Below, piece by piece: positions 7,939 to 19,600 of a DNA stretch of 37,322 nucleotides; positions within the stretch are counted from its first letter, which is position 1; the number at the start of each line of letters is the position of its first letter. This stretch comes from Berkiella_A sp963976875 (GTDB lineage: Bacteria; Pseudomonadota; Gammaproteobacteria; Berkiellales; Berkiellaceae): positions 1 to 37,322 of the forward strand of contig CAXBML010000027.1 in assembly GCA_963976875.1 (NCBI GenBank), read 5' to 3'. Below the pieces are notes generated by a model, which did not search any database, was not told where the DNA came from, and saw only the letters and a program-made list of their open reading frames with translations. A program made the translations under genes and the position numbers.

Positions 7939-10900
7939 ATGGGTGAATTAGTAACGAAACAAGCAATAACAGAAGGTTTAAATGAAAACCACTTTAATTG
8001 GACAAAAAAACCTGATGGTTCATCCAGTGTTTTTTTGAAAGAAGAATTTAAGTCAACATTTTCATCTTGTTTAATCGCTGGTACAGATGGAATTTGGGTT
8101 CCTGTTTTAGATGAGGAATTTTCCTCAATATTAAAAAAGGATGAAGACAAGAAAAAAGCCCTAGAAAAATTTTTAAGAGAACAAGAAAAAATAACTTATC
8201 AAAGAATTATTGAAGAGACGCTTGCAAAAGAGCTCAATAGCACAGTAAAGGAATTATTATCAGCCATGGAAGGCGAATGTTTAATTGAATTCAGAAAAAA
8301 TGAAGTTTTTAAAGCAGCGCATGATAAATATATAGCGCAGGGCGAAGAGCCTGATTATGCTGCGGTTAGTCAATTTTGTGTCATAATGTCTAATACAGCG
8401 AATGAAAAAAAATCTGAATTTGAAACTTCTAGGCATACAAATGCAAAATCTTATAACAGCATTAAACGTGCAATGGATCAAACTAGCCTTTTATACAACT
8501 ATGATGTACCGAAAGTTGTTGCTGGATGTCGGACAGTATTAAATTTAAATGAATCATTGCATATCAAAAAACCCATGAAAAAATCTTGGTTTCGTAGATT
8601 TATCGATAAAGTAAAAGTGTTTTTTGGTGCAGAATTAAGAGAAGAGGTAGATGCCCAATTATACCGAACTGGCAGCATGGAAAAAGCCGCAGTTCAGATA
8701 GTTACCACTCAGGTATCAGGGATGTATAAAAATAATGCGATTGATTATATAAAACATCTAAAAGCCAATAAAGCTGCCAGACAAGAACGAGAAGCGGGTA
8801 AACGTGTAGATTTTCAGTTGCCGAGTACTGAATTAGATGACAAAAAAAGTAGTGTTCCAACTGTTTCAAAAACCGGTATAGCAAAAGGGGTTGTTAAGGG
8901 AGTTGCAACCGGTGTTGCTGGTGTTACATTAGCAAATGCTCCAACAAGTTTTTTGTCTGGAAGTAAGTATCAAGATGGAGAAAAAATAGAAGCCAAGAAT
9001 TTAGCAGCACATATTGAAGAATCTTTTACATTTGAGGCCAAAAAACAAGCTTTTGAAACAATGATGCAATTTGTGCGTGATATGTATGTTCTTAGTGACC
9101 AAGTTTACGCTAATGGGGAAGATAAGAGTATTGCTGAATCGATGAGTCTACAAAGTTTAGGATTTGGGCGTTTGGAAGATGAAGCGTTTGCAGATTTTAT
9201 TACTAGATTGTCTAAGTCTTTGGGTTTTGATTTGGAAACCTATCAAGCGTCGCATCCGGAGTTAGAAAATATCAATGAGTTAGGTGTTGCAGTGCATTTG
9301 CTCTTTAATGCGGATGATAAAATGCGAGAACAAGCGTTTGCACAATTTTTAAAAGGCAACCCAGAAAAAGGTATAGGCTTACAGTTTGCCGCTGATGCTT
9401 TTAATAAAGAATTTAATAAAATGAAAGTCGGTGCAGATTCTGAAATAGCTAGTTCCGACAATTACTTTTATATATTAGATCTAAACAAGCAGGTGGTTGA
9501 AGATCTTTGGATGAAGACTGTGAATAAAAATGCGATACATGTTGCATTAAACCATAGTGAAATTGAAGAAAAGTTATATAATCCTGAAGCCAGTGGTGCT
9601 GCTACGATAATGACAACTGCAGTGAGAGATCAATTAGTTTCAGCCTTGCCCAGTTGCATGAATTACTACATGGGTTCTGCTATAGCAAAAAGAGAACAAG
9701 CACAAAAAATGAGTGCTTCTCATTGCCAAGGAATTAAAGAAGAGTACGATCGTCGTTATGAAGAAAAACATCCTAAGCCTAGTCAAGTTGAAACACAACC
9801 AGAGCAAAGTTACTTAGAAGCGGCTAATGAAACCTTTTGGTGGTTATTAGGTTATGGAGAACAAACTGCTGAACAAAAAACAAAATCAAAACCTGTAACA
9901 ACCCCATTATATGCTGCGCAAAAAAGGAATCAAAACAAATGGGAGGCGGCAGAATCTAGAGTGCAAGAAGCGGGCGTTCCAAAAGCGATTAGAAATGAAC
10001 TCGCAGACATTGTAAGGAAAAAAACAAACAAAGTATGGCAAAAGCAAGCAAAACATACGACCAAAACAATTTTAGATTGGGGGGGGGCAACTTTACTGAA
10101 AGATCTAAATGAGACTTTAACAGCTGAATATGCAAGGTTAGTGAAAGAGCAAGCTCACCCCAAACTAATAGCAGATGTAAAAGAGCAGCATGAAATGTTG
10201 ACTCATGTTTTGACAACCTACTCTAATGACCCTGATATGTTTATGACTATGCCGCTAGATGATTTTAAAGTATTCTCAGATGCGATTCGTTCAGCGATTA
10301 CATTAAGATATACCCAGGAACATTTTAAGAATATTGATGAGCAAGCTGATTTATATATGGCGATGATGGCACTGAATCAGTTAAACAGTATTTATTTAAC
10401 ACATGATTTGGCTTTAAAATTATATGAGGATGTTCTACCGACCGAGTTTGATGAAATACAAACAGAGGAAATTTCTTCAATGCAAAGGAGTGCAATTGGA
10501 AAGGTAGTTGAAATTAGCGATAAAATGTTTAAAGATGCAATGTCTGGTCCCATTAAGCAATTTGAATATTTTGCGCAACAAAGAAAAACGGTAGGTTATA
10601 GATTAGCAAATAGTGAATCAAATAAAGCCTTACCCAGCATTTCGGATAAACCGACCGAGTCAGAGCAATCTTGGTTGGCTTGGGGCGCCAGTAGTGCGTG
10701 GTCATTATTTTCTGGTACTGCTAGTCTGACAGCAGATACGATAAGCCGGTATACAGGATACAAAATTTCTTCTGTGGAAGTTAAGACAACAGAAGAATTA
10801 AATCAAGTTATTGTGGATAGTACGCATGAATACATAAGGGGTGAGTTTTTTGACTCAACGAGTCACGTTGTTTCAGAATTATTTGATTTAGTTCGTAAGG

Positions 10901-12549
10901 AAGATAATTTTGCATATCTGCAAGGCCTGATAGGAGATGATGAGAAAGTTAATGTTTTTGCTAAGTCTGGTTTCAGTAATAAAGAGGATGTCCTCAAGTT
11001 CATCAATGCTTTAGCCCAAGACTTAGGGTTTGATGATGCTCATGAATTATACTATGTCATCACAGCTGAAAATAACAAACCATGCGAAGCAAAGTTAGAA
11101 GAAAAGAAAAAATTATTCTCTAAAGTACGTAAGTTAAAAGAAGAGAAGATCAGGGATCCGTTTGTCTCTGCGAAACTAACAATTCGAGATGAAAACAATA
11201 GATTGATTCGTCAAGCACAAAAAGGAAAACTGAATGACGCAGCCAATTATATGGTTGTTTTATCGTCATTAGATGGCATGACAGCCTCAGTCGAAATGGC
11301 GCAACGCGAAACGTTAGCCGTTGAACTTTTATTACCAGAGGCTGATAAAATGTTAGGTTTAAATGCAGAGCAACAAGGCTTATGGGATGCTTTGGTTGCC
11401 GCAAGCGAGCAGCGCGCAAAAGAGTATGGCCAAGATGTTTTGCGACGTGGGATTGCTAGTCAATTAAGCGATTCTGTTACACGGGCTCAGCATTTCCCTA
11501 CCGCCATGATTGAAGAAATTGCTTCTAATTTAAATAGTGAGCTAGAATTTAAATACAACAGTACCGTTATAGAAGAAGATATCATTGATAAATTCCTTGT
11601 TAGAGCAGGATCGATGGAGCAAGCTATAATCTTTTTTCAGTTTCAAAATAAAGAAAATATTAAACCTTATGTTTTGAATGCATTGAGCCTGCATATTGTT
11701 AAAATGAATCAACCAGAGTACTGTCAAAATTTATTGGCGCTAGAAAAAGAGAAGTTGGGCACAGTAGATGAGATTTTCTTTTGGACAGATTTACTCAGCA
11801 ATGCTTTTGCTGAACAAAACCATCAGTTTGCGGCTAACCTTTTAAATGAACATATTCCCAAACCCCTTCAGTCTGAAATAATTAATAAGTTAGTGAGTGA
11901 TTTTGATCAAGACGCTAAGCTCAGCATTGATATAATGTTAATGTTAGCGCTTACAGACTCTGAGGAATTAATTGAGAGTCATATGGACATGATAAAAGAT
12001 ATAAACTCTAATTGCTCGCTTGAATATGAAAGTTTCAATCAGACTATCAGTGTCACTCAAAGAGGATGGTCTCAAATGGTCTCGGATAATGATGGGGTTA
12101 TTTTAGATGATATGCGTGAGATATATGTTTTTATGGACTATGTTTGCCAGCAGCTTGAAAATGAACTTGTTGAAATGCAGGAGAGTCTGGCAGGACTAGA
12201 GCAAGGCTCAGAAATGGCTCGGTTAAGTGTTGATGCCGCTACCGATAAATTAGAATCCTACTTGAAAGTGGTTGGTAAATTTAACGACTTAAAAACTCAA
12301 TGGTTCGAAAAAGAGAAAATTGTACAATATCATTTTGACACAGATGATAGGGTTAAAGATAATACGGATGTTTGGGACGCTGAAATTGAACGTACCATTA
12401 AAGCAACACTACAGAATGTCCAGAAGACGCAACATAGGGTCGAGACACACCGGAAAAGGCTTGGTATTAAGGAGGTCGTGGTTCCTGAACAAGCCTCTCC
12501 TGGAGCTGAAATAAATCAAAAAAGGTCCCCGCGTCGAAGGGTGTCTTGA
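7939..12549 (+). CDS. Giant 1536-aa helical protein, effector candidate
   Basis: I do not recognise a named domain. The protein is almost wholly alpha-helical, charged, without a signal peptide, and ends in a basic tail (KRSPRRRVS). A Gly/Val/Ala-rich stretch (GIAKGVVKGVATGVAGVTLA, about residues 312-333) and a second Trp-rich hydrophobic stretch (WLAWGASSAWSLFSG, about 911-925) might touch membranes. Residues about 350-430 and 955-1031 look like copies of one unit: each runs through a helical region to an FxxxLxxxLGFD end (ADFITRLSKSLGFD and LKFINALAQDLGFD). The last 150 residues are coiled-coil-like. Size, composition and the giant neighbours suggest a secreted effector or large scaffold; this is inference. 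The ATG at 7939 has only a weak ribosome site. Confidence 0.75.
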   Translation: MGELVTKQAITEGLNENHFNWTKKPDGSSSVFLKEEFKSTFSSCLIAGTDGIWVPVLDEEFSSILKKDEDKKKALEKFLREQEKITYQRIIEETLAKELNSTVKELLSAMEGECLIEFRKNEVFKAAHDKYIAQGEEPDYAAVSQFCVIMSNTANEKKSEFETSRHTNAKSYNSIKRAMDQTSLLYNYDVPKVVAGCRTVLNLNESLHIKKPMKKSWFRRFIDKVKVFFGAELREEVDAQLYRTGSMEKAAVQIVTTQVSGMYKNNAIDYIKHLKANKAARQEREAGKRVDFQLPSTELDDKKSSVPTVSKTGIAKGVVKGVATGVAGVTLANAPTSFLSGSKYQDGEKIEAKNLAAHIEESFTFEAKKQAFETMMQFVRDMYVLSDQVYANGEDKSIAESMSLQSLGFGRLEDEAFADFITRLSKSLGFDLETYQASHPELENINELGVAVHLLFNADDKMREQAFAQFLKGNPEKGIGLQFAADAFNKEFNKMKVGADSEIASSDNYFYILDLNKQVVEDLWMKTVNKNAIHVALNHSEIEEKLYNPEASGAATIMTTAVRDQLVSALPSCMNYYMGSAIAKREQAQKMSASHCQGIKEEYDRRYEEKHPKPSQVETQPEQSYLEAANETFWWLLGYGEQTAEQKTKSKPVTTPLYAAQKRNQNKWEAAESRVQEAGVPKAIRNELADIVRKKTNKVWQKQAKHTTKTILDWGGATLLKDLNETLTAEYARLVKEQAHPKLIADVKEQHEMLTHVLTTYSNDPDMFMTMPLDDFKVFSDAIRSAITLRYTQEHFKNIDEQADLYMAMMALNQLNSIYLTHDLALKLYEDVLPTEFDEIQTEEISSMQRSAIGKVVEISDKMFKDAMSGPIKQFEYFAQQRKTVGYRLANSESNKALPSISDKPTESEQSWLAWGASSAWSLFSGTASLTADTISRYTGYKISSVEVKTTEELNQVIVDSTHEYIRGEFFDSTSHVVSELFDLVRKEDNFAYLQGLIGDDEKVNVFAKSGFSNKEDVLKFINALAQDLGFDDAHELYYVITAENNKPCEAKLEEKKKLFSKVRKLKEEKIRDPFVSAKLTIRDENNRLIRQAQKGKLNDAANYMVVLSSLDGMTASVEMAQRETLAVELLLPEADKMLGLNAEQQGLWDALVAASEQRAKEYGQDVLRRGIASQLSDSVTRAQHFPTAMIEEIASNLNSELEFKYNSTVIEEDIIDKFLVRAGSMEQAIIFFQFQNKENIKPYVLNALSLHIVKMNQPEYCQNLLALEKEKLGTVDEIFFWTDLLSNAFAEQNHQFAANLLNEHIPKPLQSEIINKLVSDFDQDAKLSIDIMLMLALTDSEELIESHMDMIKDINSNCSLEYESFNQTISVTQRGWSQMVSDNDGVILDDMREIYVFMDYVCQQLENELVEMQESLAGLEQGSEMARLSVDAATDKLESYLKVVGKFNDLKTQWFEKEKIVQYHFDTDDRVKDNTDVWDAEIERTIKATLQNVQKTQHRVETHRKRLGIKEVVVPEQASPGAEINQKRSPRRRVS

Positions 12550-12575
12550 TGACTATAATATATTATGTGGATGAA

Positions 12576-13262
12576 TTATCTTAAAAGAATCTCTAATTCT
12601 TTTTTATCTAAAATGCCCGCAACATAATATATATGTGGTTTTCCATCGGAATTTTGGCCTAAAATAAGAAAAGTGGGAGTTCCGGTAATTTTTAGAGCTT
12701 GGGCTAAACCGTAATTATCAGAGATTTCTGTATAAGTTGTTGTTGATTCCATGTCTTTAGCTAATTGTGTTAAATCTAAGTTTAATGAATCTGCTTTTGT
12801 TAAAATTGTTTTTTTGTTAATAGGCTGGTTTTGCATTAATAGTTTGTGGAATTCGGGAAAGTGATTTTGAGCTTTGCTTGCTATAGCGGCACGAGCAGCA
12901 AGCCTTGCTTTATCACCCCGAATTGGAAATTGCTTATAAATAAAACTTACATTCTTTCTAGCGTCACCAATTTCATTTAAAATTTTAGCCATGTTTTTAC
13001 AATGGCCGCAGGTATAATCAAAAAACTCAGTGACAACACGTTGGTCTTCAAGCTTTGGTATCTCAACCTCAAATATCTCAGTAAAACGATTGATAATCAC
13101 GTTTTTAACTTGGGCTTGGTATTTTTGATTGTTACCAATAATAAATTTTGGCGCAATAATAGTGACATCTTCTGGCTGTAGGCTGTCTACGGTTGCACTG
13201 AGAGATAATACAGGCAAAAACAAAAGAAGAATAATAGATAAAAATTTGTTTGGAATAAGCAT
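12576..13262 (-). CDS. Periplasmic DsbA/Com1-like thiol-disulfide oxidoreductase
   Basis: A 228-aa exported thioredoxin-fold protein. Residues 1-23 form a signal peptide (hydrophobic core IILLLFLPVLSLS, cut near SATV). The active site is C85-G-H-C88 in FFDYTCGHCKNM, and the cis-proline loop is TGTPTF near residue 198, between which lies the helical insert typical of DsbA. It reads most like Coxiella Com1 and Legionella DsbA2-type proteins, which oxidise or isomerise disulfides in the envelope and on surface or secretion proteins. It lies between two giant genes, converging with the 1536-aa gene and diverging from the 4222-aa gene. The start at 13262 has AAAGG about 10 nt upstream. Confidence 0.85.
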   Translation of the reverse strand: MLIPNKFLSIILLLFLPVLSLSATVDSLQPEDVTIIAPKFIIGNNQKYQAQVKNVIINRFTEIFEVEIPKLEDQRVVTEFFDYTCGHCKNMAKILNEIGDARKNVSFIYKQFPIRGDKARLAARAAIASKAQNHFPEFHKLLMQNQPINKKTILTKADSLNLDLTQLAKDMESTTTYTEISDNYGLAQALKITGTPTFLILGQNSDGKPHIYYVAGILDKKELEILLR

Positions 13263-13611
13263 GTAACAGGTGCCTTTTGAAAGCAGAAGTTAATAAAATA
13301 ATCTATAAAAAAACACCATTGTTAGGCACCTTTCTATAGCCACTTTTGGAATTTACTTGTTTTATTATTATTATAGCCGTATTACAATATTTGTATATGA
13401 ACCTATAGTATTTTAGCAGGGATGCTTAAAATAACGCTCAAATATTGAATGATAATAATTTGTTTTAAATCATAACATTAAATTATTTGTACCTATTAAT
13501 TTGTGTTTATATTTGAAAAATAAATTCCCCTGTTAATTATTTAGCTTTGCTACTAACTTTTCTTGTGTCCTAAATACAAGAGTCTTTGCTTTAATTTTAA
13601 GGGGTAAGAAT
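13263..13611. other. 349-bp divergent intergenic region
   Basis: No gene is visible. It should carry promoters for the minus-strand Com1-like gene and the plus-strand giant gene. An inverted repeat AGGTGCCT (13268-13275) / AGGCACCT (13324-13331) lies close to the Com1-like start and could be an operator. For the giant gene, TTGAAA at 13513-13518 and an AT-rich block near 13534-13540 form a weak promoter candidate. The ribosome site AAGGGG at 13599-13604, 7 nt before ATG 13612, is strong. I saw no clear PmrA-type direct repeat. Confidence 0.4.
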
Positions 13612-16600
13612 ATGAGTCTATGTGGTGAAACAGAAATTGCAGAACTTCCAATCAATCTTCAAGAGTATGTCAATAGTTTTAATATTGAAACTGCTACGGC
13701 CATTGACTTATCGCTCCCCAATTTAACAGATGAAAATCTCTCCCTGTTTATTCGTTGCATTTCAAGCAAATATGGTTACGAAGAAAATATCGAAACACTA
13801 AAAAAACTATTGGAGTTAGAACTTCAAAATTCTCAGAATCCACAACAGTTAGAAGTTGCAGCACAAGCCTACCAAACAGGGTTAGCAGAAGCTCTCTCAG
13901 CAAACATGTATCTGGTGGATCATTCTCCTAGATATAATCGAGAGCCTGACATAACCAAGTCACGATTGCGAAATATTATGTTACCCCAAGGTACTTACAA
14001 CATTTTGCATAAACATACAGAACATCTTGACGAAGCAAGGTGCCAGCTTGTCGAAGCTGCTTTTAAAAAAGCCCTATTTGACCAATTCGATAGAGGCGGC
14101 AGAAATACAGCTTCATTTGACACTTCTTTAATCGGGCAAGCGGACGAATATAGCCTGACTGCTAAGATTTCAGCTTATAAAAAAGAATACATATTAGAAA
14201 AAGCTAAAAATGATATGCAAGCAAAAGGGCTGGGGCTTTCAATTGAAGAGCGTCGCGAACTAGCTGTTAATCAAGAAAATAATCAAAAACTACTAAGCTA
14301 CTGCTTGGGATATAGTTATAAAGTAGGGTTGCTATCACCTCGCTCAATTTCCCCCATTGTTGAAAGGGAAACTATGCAGGCTTATCATGAGTGGCTGTGG
14401 CCAGAGCTACAAAAAGAGGCGTTGATTGAATTTGAAGAAAGCTATGGTATTAAATCCACTGATTATAACTTAGATAATCCGGTTAGAAGAAGAAAATATT
14501 TCGAAGCAATATATACACAACACTATGAAAAAGAGTTGAAAAATCAATCAATTGGTGATTTGCGGATATATCCCGACATGTACAGCTCCGCTGTTTATCA
14601 TAAAGATATGATTCAGAGCACTTTTGATTTTATGGCCAAAGGCGCCTTTAGAAGCAAAGTTGGGGTTGGTAAGTTCGAGTTGAATGCGCCCCGCGATAAT
14701 ATGATTGGTTTTCAACACGGATTAGATGAGTTTCTTGAACCATTTGTAGAACATGTGAAAAATGGCCGTCCAATTCCCTTTAGAAAAATGGAGGTGATTC
14801 ACTCATACCCACCAAGCTCAGAAGAAGACGCTGATTTAATTTTAAATCAAGTGGTGGCTGTGGCTGAAGGTATGGCTGATCACCCTGCAGATTATTTCAA
14901 ACTGGCCAGCGTGGGATTTAAGTTTGCAGGAGATGAAACGAATATCCGCTCTAACTTTAAAATCGATCGTTATTTAACATTCATGAAACAAATGAATAAG
15001 CTTGTCGATAGAGAAGAAAACCCTCTTAGAGTAGAGCTGGATTTAGATGAAGTGAATCAATATTTCTTTGATTTATTAGTTAGGTTTGAAAATGAAATAG
15101 CAGAAAATAATGGCCTAGAAAATCTGGATGAAATAATTCAACTACGATACGCTCAAATTAAGGAATTAACAGATAATATTGATCACTATCGTTATAAAGT
15201 TGCCGAAAATAGAAGAAAAGTTAATTACAAAATTTTAATAGAAGGTGAAGTCAGTTTAGGCGATATGACTGAGCTTGAAATGGCTGACTCACAAGAGACT
15301 AAAGTTGAAAGTTTATCTGAGGTCAGAGCTTGCAAAAGAATTACGAGTTTGGATGATGCGCTAAGAGGCGCCTCAATGCAACAAGAGATGGAGGAGGAAC
15401 AAGAACAAGAGCAAGAAGCAGCCCAAGAAAAAGAGCAAGAAGCTGAACAAGATCAGAATGCTGAGCAAGAAAATGTCCATGGTAGTATTGAAGATAATTT
15501 AACCAACCTAGAAGAATTTAGTCGATTTGTACATGATACCTCTCATTACCAGATAAATGAGGGCCACATAAAACAATTGTGGCACAATTTATGTGGTGAA
15601 ACCCAAACTATGGATAATAGTTGGGTAGCAGGGGAAAACATTCAGGCAGTTTCAAAAGATGCTGTGAGTGTTATGCTTCAAGATCCTGATGTATTTAGAA
15701 GTGGATTAGTAGATGGTAACTTACCACAAGGATTTCATTTTGGACTATTAGCCGTTGAAAATGGTAGCTCTAAAGGGATTTATTTTGACTTAGGAGAGCC
15801 AGACTTAACTGTTGACAATCCACTGACTATCAAATTCAGTGATCCGATTGAATCATTACCTAGATTAAAAGCGTCTCCTTCTCATTTTAATGTCAAGGCC
15901 AAATTAACGGGGATCAAAGGCGGTATCATAAAAGGATTGGCTAAAAATATTCCAGGCGGTGACCCGCTTAAAGAGCCAACGAAAGACGAAATAGATTCAT
16001 ATAATTCAGGATATTTAAACTTTCTGAATAGTAACCATGGTGCGCCCATTGATGGTTGGGCTGTCGTTGGTAAAATGGCCTACTGTACAGCAACAGAGAC
16101 CAAAAGTGTATTGGAATATAGATCCTGGGCCAATGATCCGATTACACGTTCAATCTCTAAGGTTGTTGAACCTCAGGTTATGGCAGAATATGCTATTTCT
16201 TTAGGGGGCGATGCTGTTTTTGACCTCACGGATAGATTAAAAGCATTAAAAAAACGTTGTGGCAAAATGCACAAAGCGGAAATATTTGATGAATTTTTAG
16301 ATGATTATGTATTACAAAAAGAAAATGATTCATGGTTTCGTGATCCTAATGTTCCTAATTTTTGCGAGCATATGTTTAGGCACGGTCAGTTTCAAGGTAT
16401 GGAGGATGTTCTAGAGCTTAATGATCCTGATTTTGAATTCTTTATGAAATTTGTTAACAAGCATGCCAAGCACCATTGCCGTACAGATTTAAAAGATTTA
16501 TTGAATAGTTTTCAATACTTTAAAGCGCAATACAATGAAATTTTTCCTGGGCAGGAATTGCCTGTCGACAATCTAGATGAATTTATCGAAAATTGTACCG

Positions 16601-19600
16601 ATATGCGTGTCGGCATGGACCGGATATTAATTATCTTAAGAAATGCTCAAAAACACGGATTAGAAGATGAACAACTTGCCGTTTTGACGCAGCTTGACCT
16701 TCGTTACCAAACAACGTATCACGCGGTTGAACATAATAAGTTTAAGTTAGTATTGCCAGAAATGAAGGCGGACTGGGAGTCTTTAAAAAATAGCATTGTA
16801 CCCAAAAAATCAACTATAACCCCTTTGCAATCAACAGTTTTGTATAATCAATTTATAGGTGCGATGAGCGTTGAAGACTGTCGAACAGAGTTTTATCGTC
16901 AATTTGCCTTAATTGACGATACGCCAAATTTTTCTAAATTTAAGTCTTTAGATAATTTGATATCTGGCATCAGTGGTCCCGAGTTCGATAATCCAGACTA
17001 TACCAAAGCAGCCTTGTACACTTTGGCAGGTTTCGTATTATATAAGCCTAGTACGAGCTTTGATATTCAGGAATATTTAACAACAGCAGTGGAACTTGAG
17101 CTGATTAAACAATTTTTAAGTAAGTCAGAAAATTCGGCACTATTAAAAAGACTTAACAAAATAACGGATGCCGAGTCACAAAAGAGCATATTAATTGAAT
17201 TAAATACCGATTTGAGTACTAATAATAGATTAACAGCTTCTGCATTGATAGAAACGGTAAATAGAAGAGATGTCTATAATGTTGCGGCACTTAATAATTT
17301 AGCAAAGTCTATTGATAGCTTAAACCTGAGTGATGATGGTGAGAGAGAAAAATATGCGAGATTTTTCAAACAGATTCATGAATGTCAAATACCCTATGTG
17401 AATGGTTTGAAAAAACGGGGTGCACCTACCCCTGAAAACTTAAAGTCTTATATTGACACAATTCAAAGATTACATATTGCAGGATTATTTTCTGAAGTCG
17501 AGCCTACTCGCAATACGATCTATAAATGTATTAGGACACAGGAATTTTTTGATAACTCTGGAGAGTTGTTTAATGTCATTCATCAAATCTCTCAAAGAGA
17601 AGGTGAAGATTGTGTTACGGATAAACAACTTGCACATTTGCTAGTGAATTTGGAAAATAGTAGTCATATAGCGTTACAAGAACCAAACCCAGTCAATGAA
17701 AAGTTTGCAACGTTACAAGGTGGATTATTAGCTGCACTCGGTGTGATAAAACAGCCTGGTGAACATTTTACTGCGGGTGCAGATAATGAAGACTCTTTAA
17801 AATATTTTATTCAGCAAATTCAACAACAAGCTTGTGGTGAGAATGCGCTAAAATATGAGTCAGTGTCAGATACTTTGAAAGTTTTATCTTGTGTAGATTG
17901 GGAGAATATTGAACCAAGACCTACTTTTGCACAAATGAAGTCTATGCTAATCAAAAGCATGAGTCACCCTCAGCCTAATTATAGTGCCGTTAAAAATTGG
18001 ATTACTTCGGAGGCCAATGCTGGATTTCAGGGTATTGATTTTGATATCACACAGCTAGCGACCAAAAACGTTGAGTCAATGGGGATCGCTGAGAAGTTTG
18101 ATCAAAACAAAGTGACTATTTTACAGGGCTTTAGGCAACAGTTTCAGGATATTGAACTTGATGAGACTAGAACAGCTGAGTTTGGCGATTTTGTAAATTA
18201 TTTGCTAGAGGAAGAGGTTGAAGGTCAAATTGAAAAATTTAGCAAATCAGCTTTGTTGGCCACATTGAAGCAAACTCTTTTTGCAGGCGCCAAAGGTGGC
18301 ATTGATATCGCTAAGCGAGACAGTTTATCAAAAACTTTAAAAACATCAGAAAAAGATCGCGTCATAACTTTTTATGATAAGAATTATGGTCTGTCAGAAT
18401 TTAATCCTAATAACTTAAATGAATTAAAGCGTGACTTTATTAAAATCTCTGCGGCTCAGGCGCATGCTAAAGTATTTTTTGAAAATATCGACTCTGCAAA
18501 GACAGGTCTAGGTGCTCACTTCAATATATTGATGAATATATTATCAGACGGTAGGTACAACGATGTACCTATTAACATGCTGAATGATCTTGTTTTAAAT
18601 CTTGTTGAAGACTTTAAAGATAATAAAATTTTTAATCATGCGATTTTATCTGTCGTTACGGAGTATGAATATCAACCTGAAATTGTTGATAAATGGCCCT
18701 TAATTAATAATATTATTAAAGCGCAAGTATTAGAAAATGCAACGATTAATAAGGCTGATATTACCCAGCTGATTCTAAACTTGGCGAAAGTCAATGGTCT
18801 GCGTTCTAATGATATTGGTGATTTGCTGGCTATTGCGGAACAAGATATTGCAGTATACAACCAAATCATTAACTCGATGAATCAGTCTATAGATAGTGGT
18901 GAGGATGTTAACTTTAATCAAGTGAATTCCGTCGTAGCAAAACTTATCTCAGAGAATATAGACTCTGATGTATTGGTTCACTTTTTAGCAGAGCCGATTC
19001 ATATTCAATTATTAGATAAAGTCAACTGCATTGATGATTCAGAGAAAAAATTAGCAATCATTAAAATTATTAGCCATGCGCAAGATTACGTGCCTGATGG
19101 TAATTTGATTAATTTGAAAAAACTGGTTGATAGTTTGGAACAGTTATCTGCTCAAAATCTTAAAACTTTGAGTACATTAGATATTGATGCAAAATACCCA
19201 ACGGTAACTGAATTAACTGAAAGTGCGACTAAAATAGCCTCAGAAGTCAACCAGTACAACATTAATAATTATATAGCAGATTTACAGGCTGAATTTTTTG
19301 CGAGAAAAAATGATCCTGATAATCTGAATATGCTTTTTAATGATGGTCGTGTGGTTGGAGTCTTGGATGCTTCAGAAACATTAAAATATGGTATTGATCA
19401 ACATCTGTCACAAGAGAAAAAAGAAAAGCTATTAAGTGACTATGCCTATATACATGCCATAGGCTTGAATAAGCCTGTATTTAATGATAAATCCATGAAA
19501 GATTTAACGAAAGGGGAAATTAGAACTCTCCGGGACCAATTATTAGAAACGATTCGGCGCGATAGTACAGAAATAGAAAAACATACGGCTATGCTTAAAA

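Noticed and set aside
13450..13611. Possible PmrA-type TTAA direct repeats upstream of the giant gene
   Set aside because: The region is very AT-rich and has several TTAA blocks, but none repeats with the regular spacing of the Legionella/Coxiella PmrA site.
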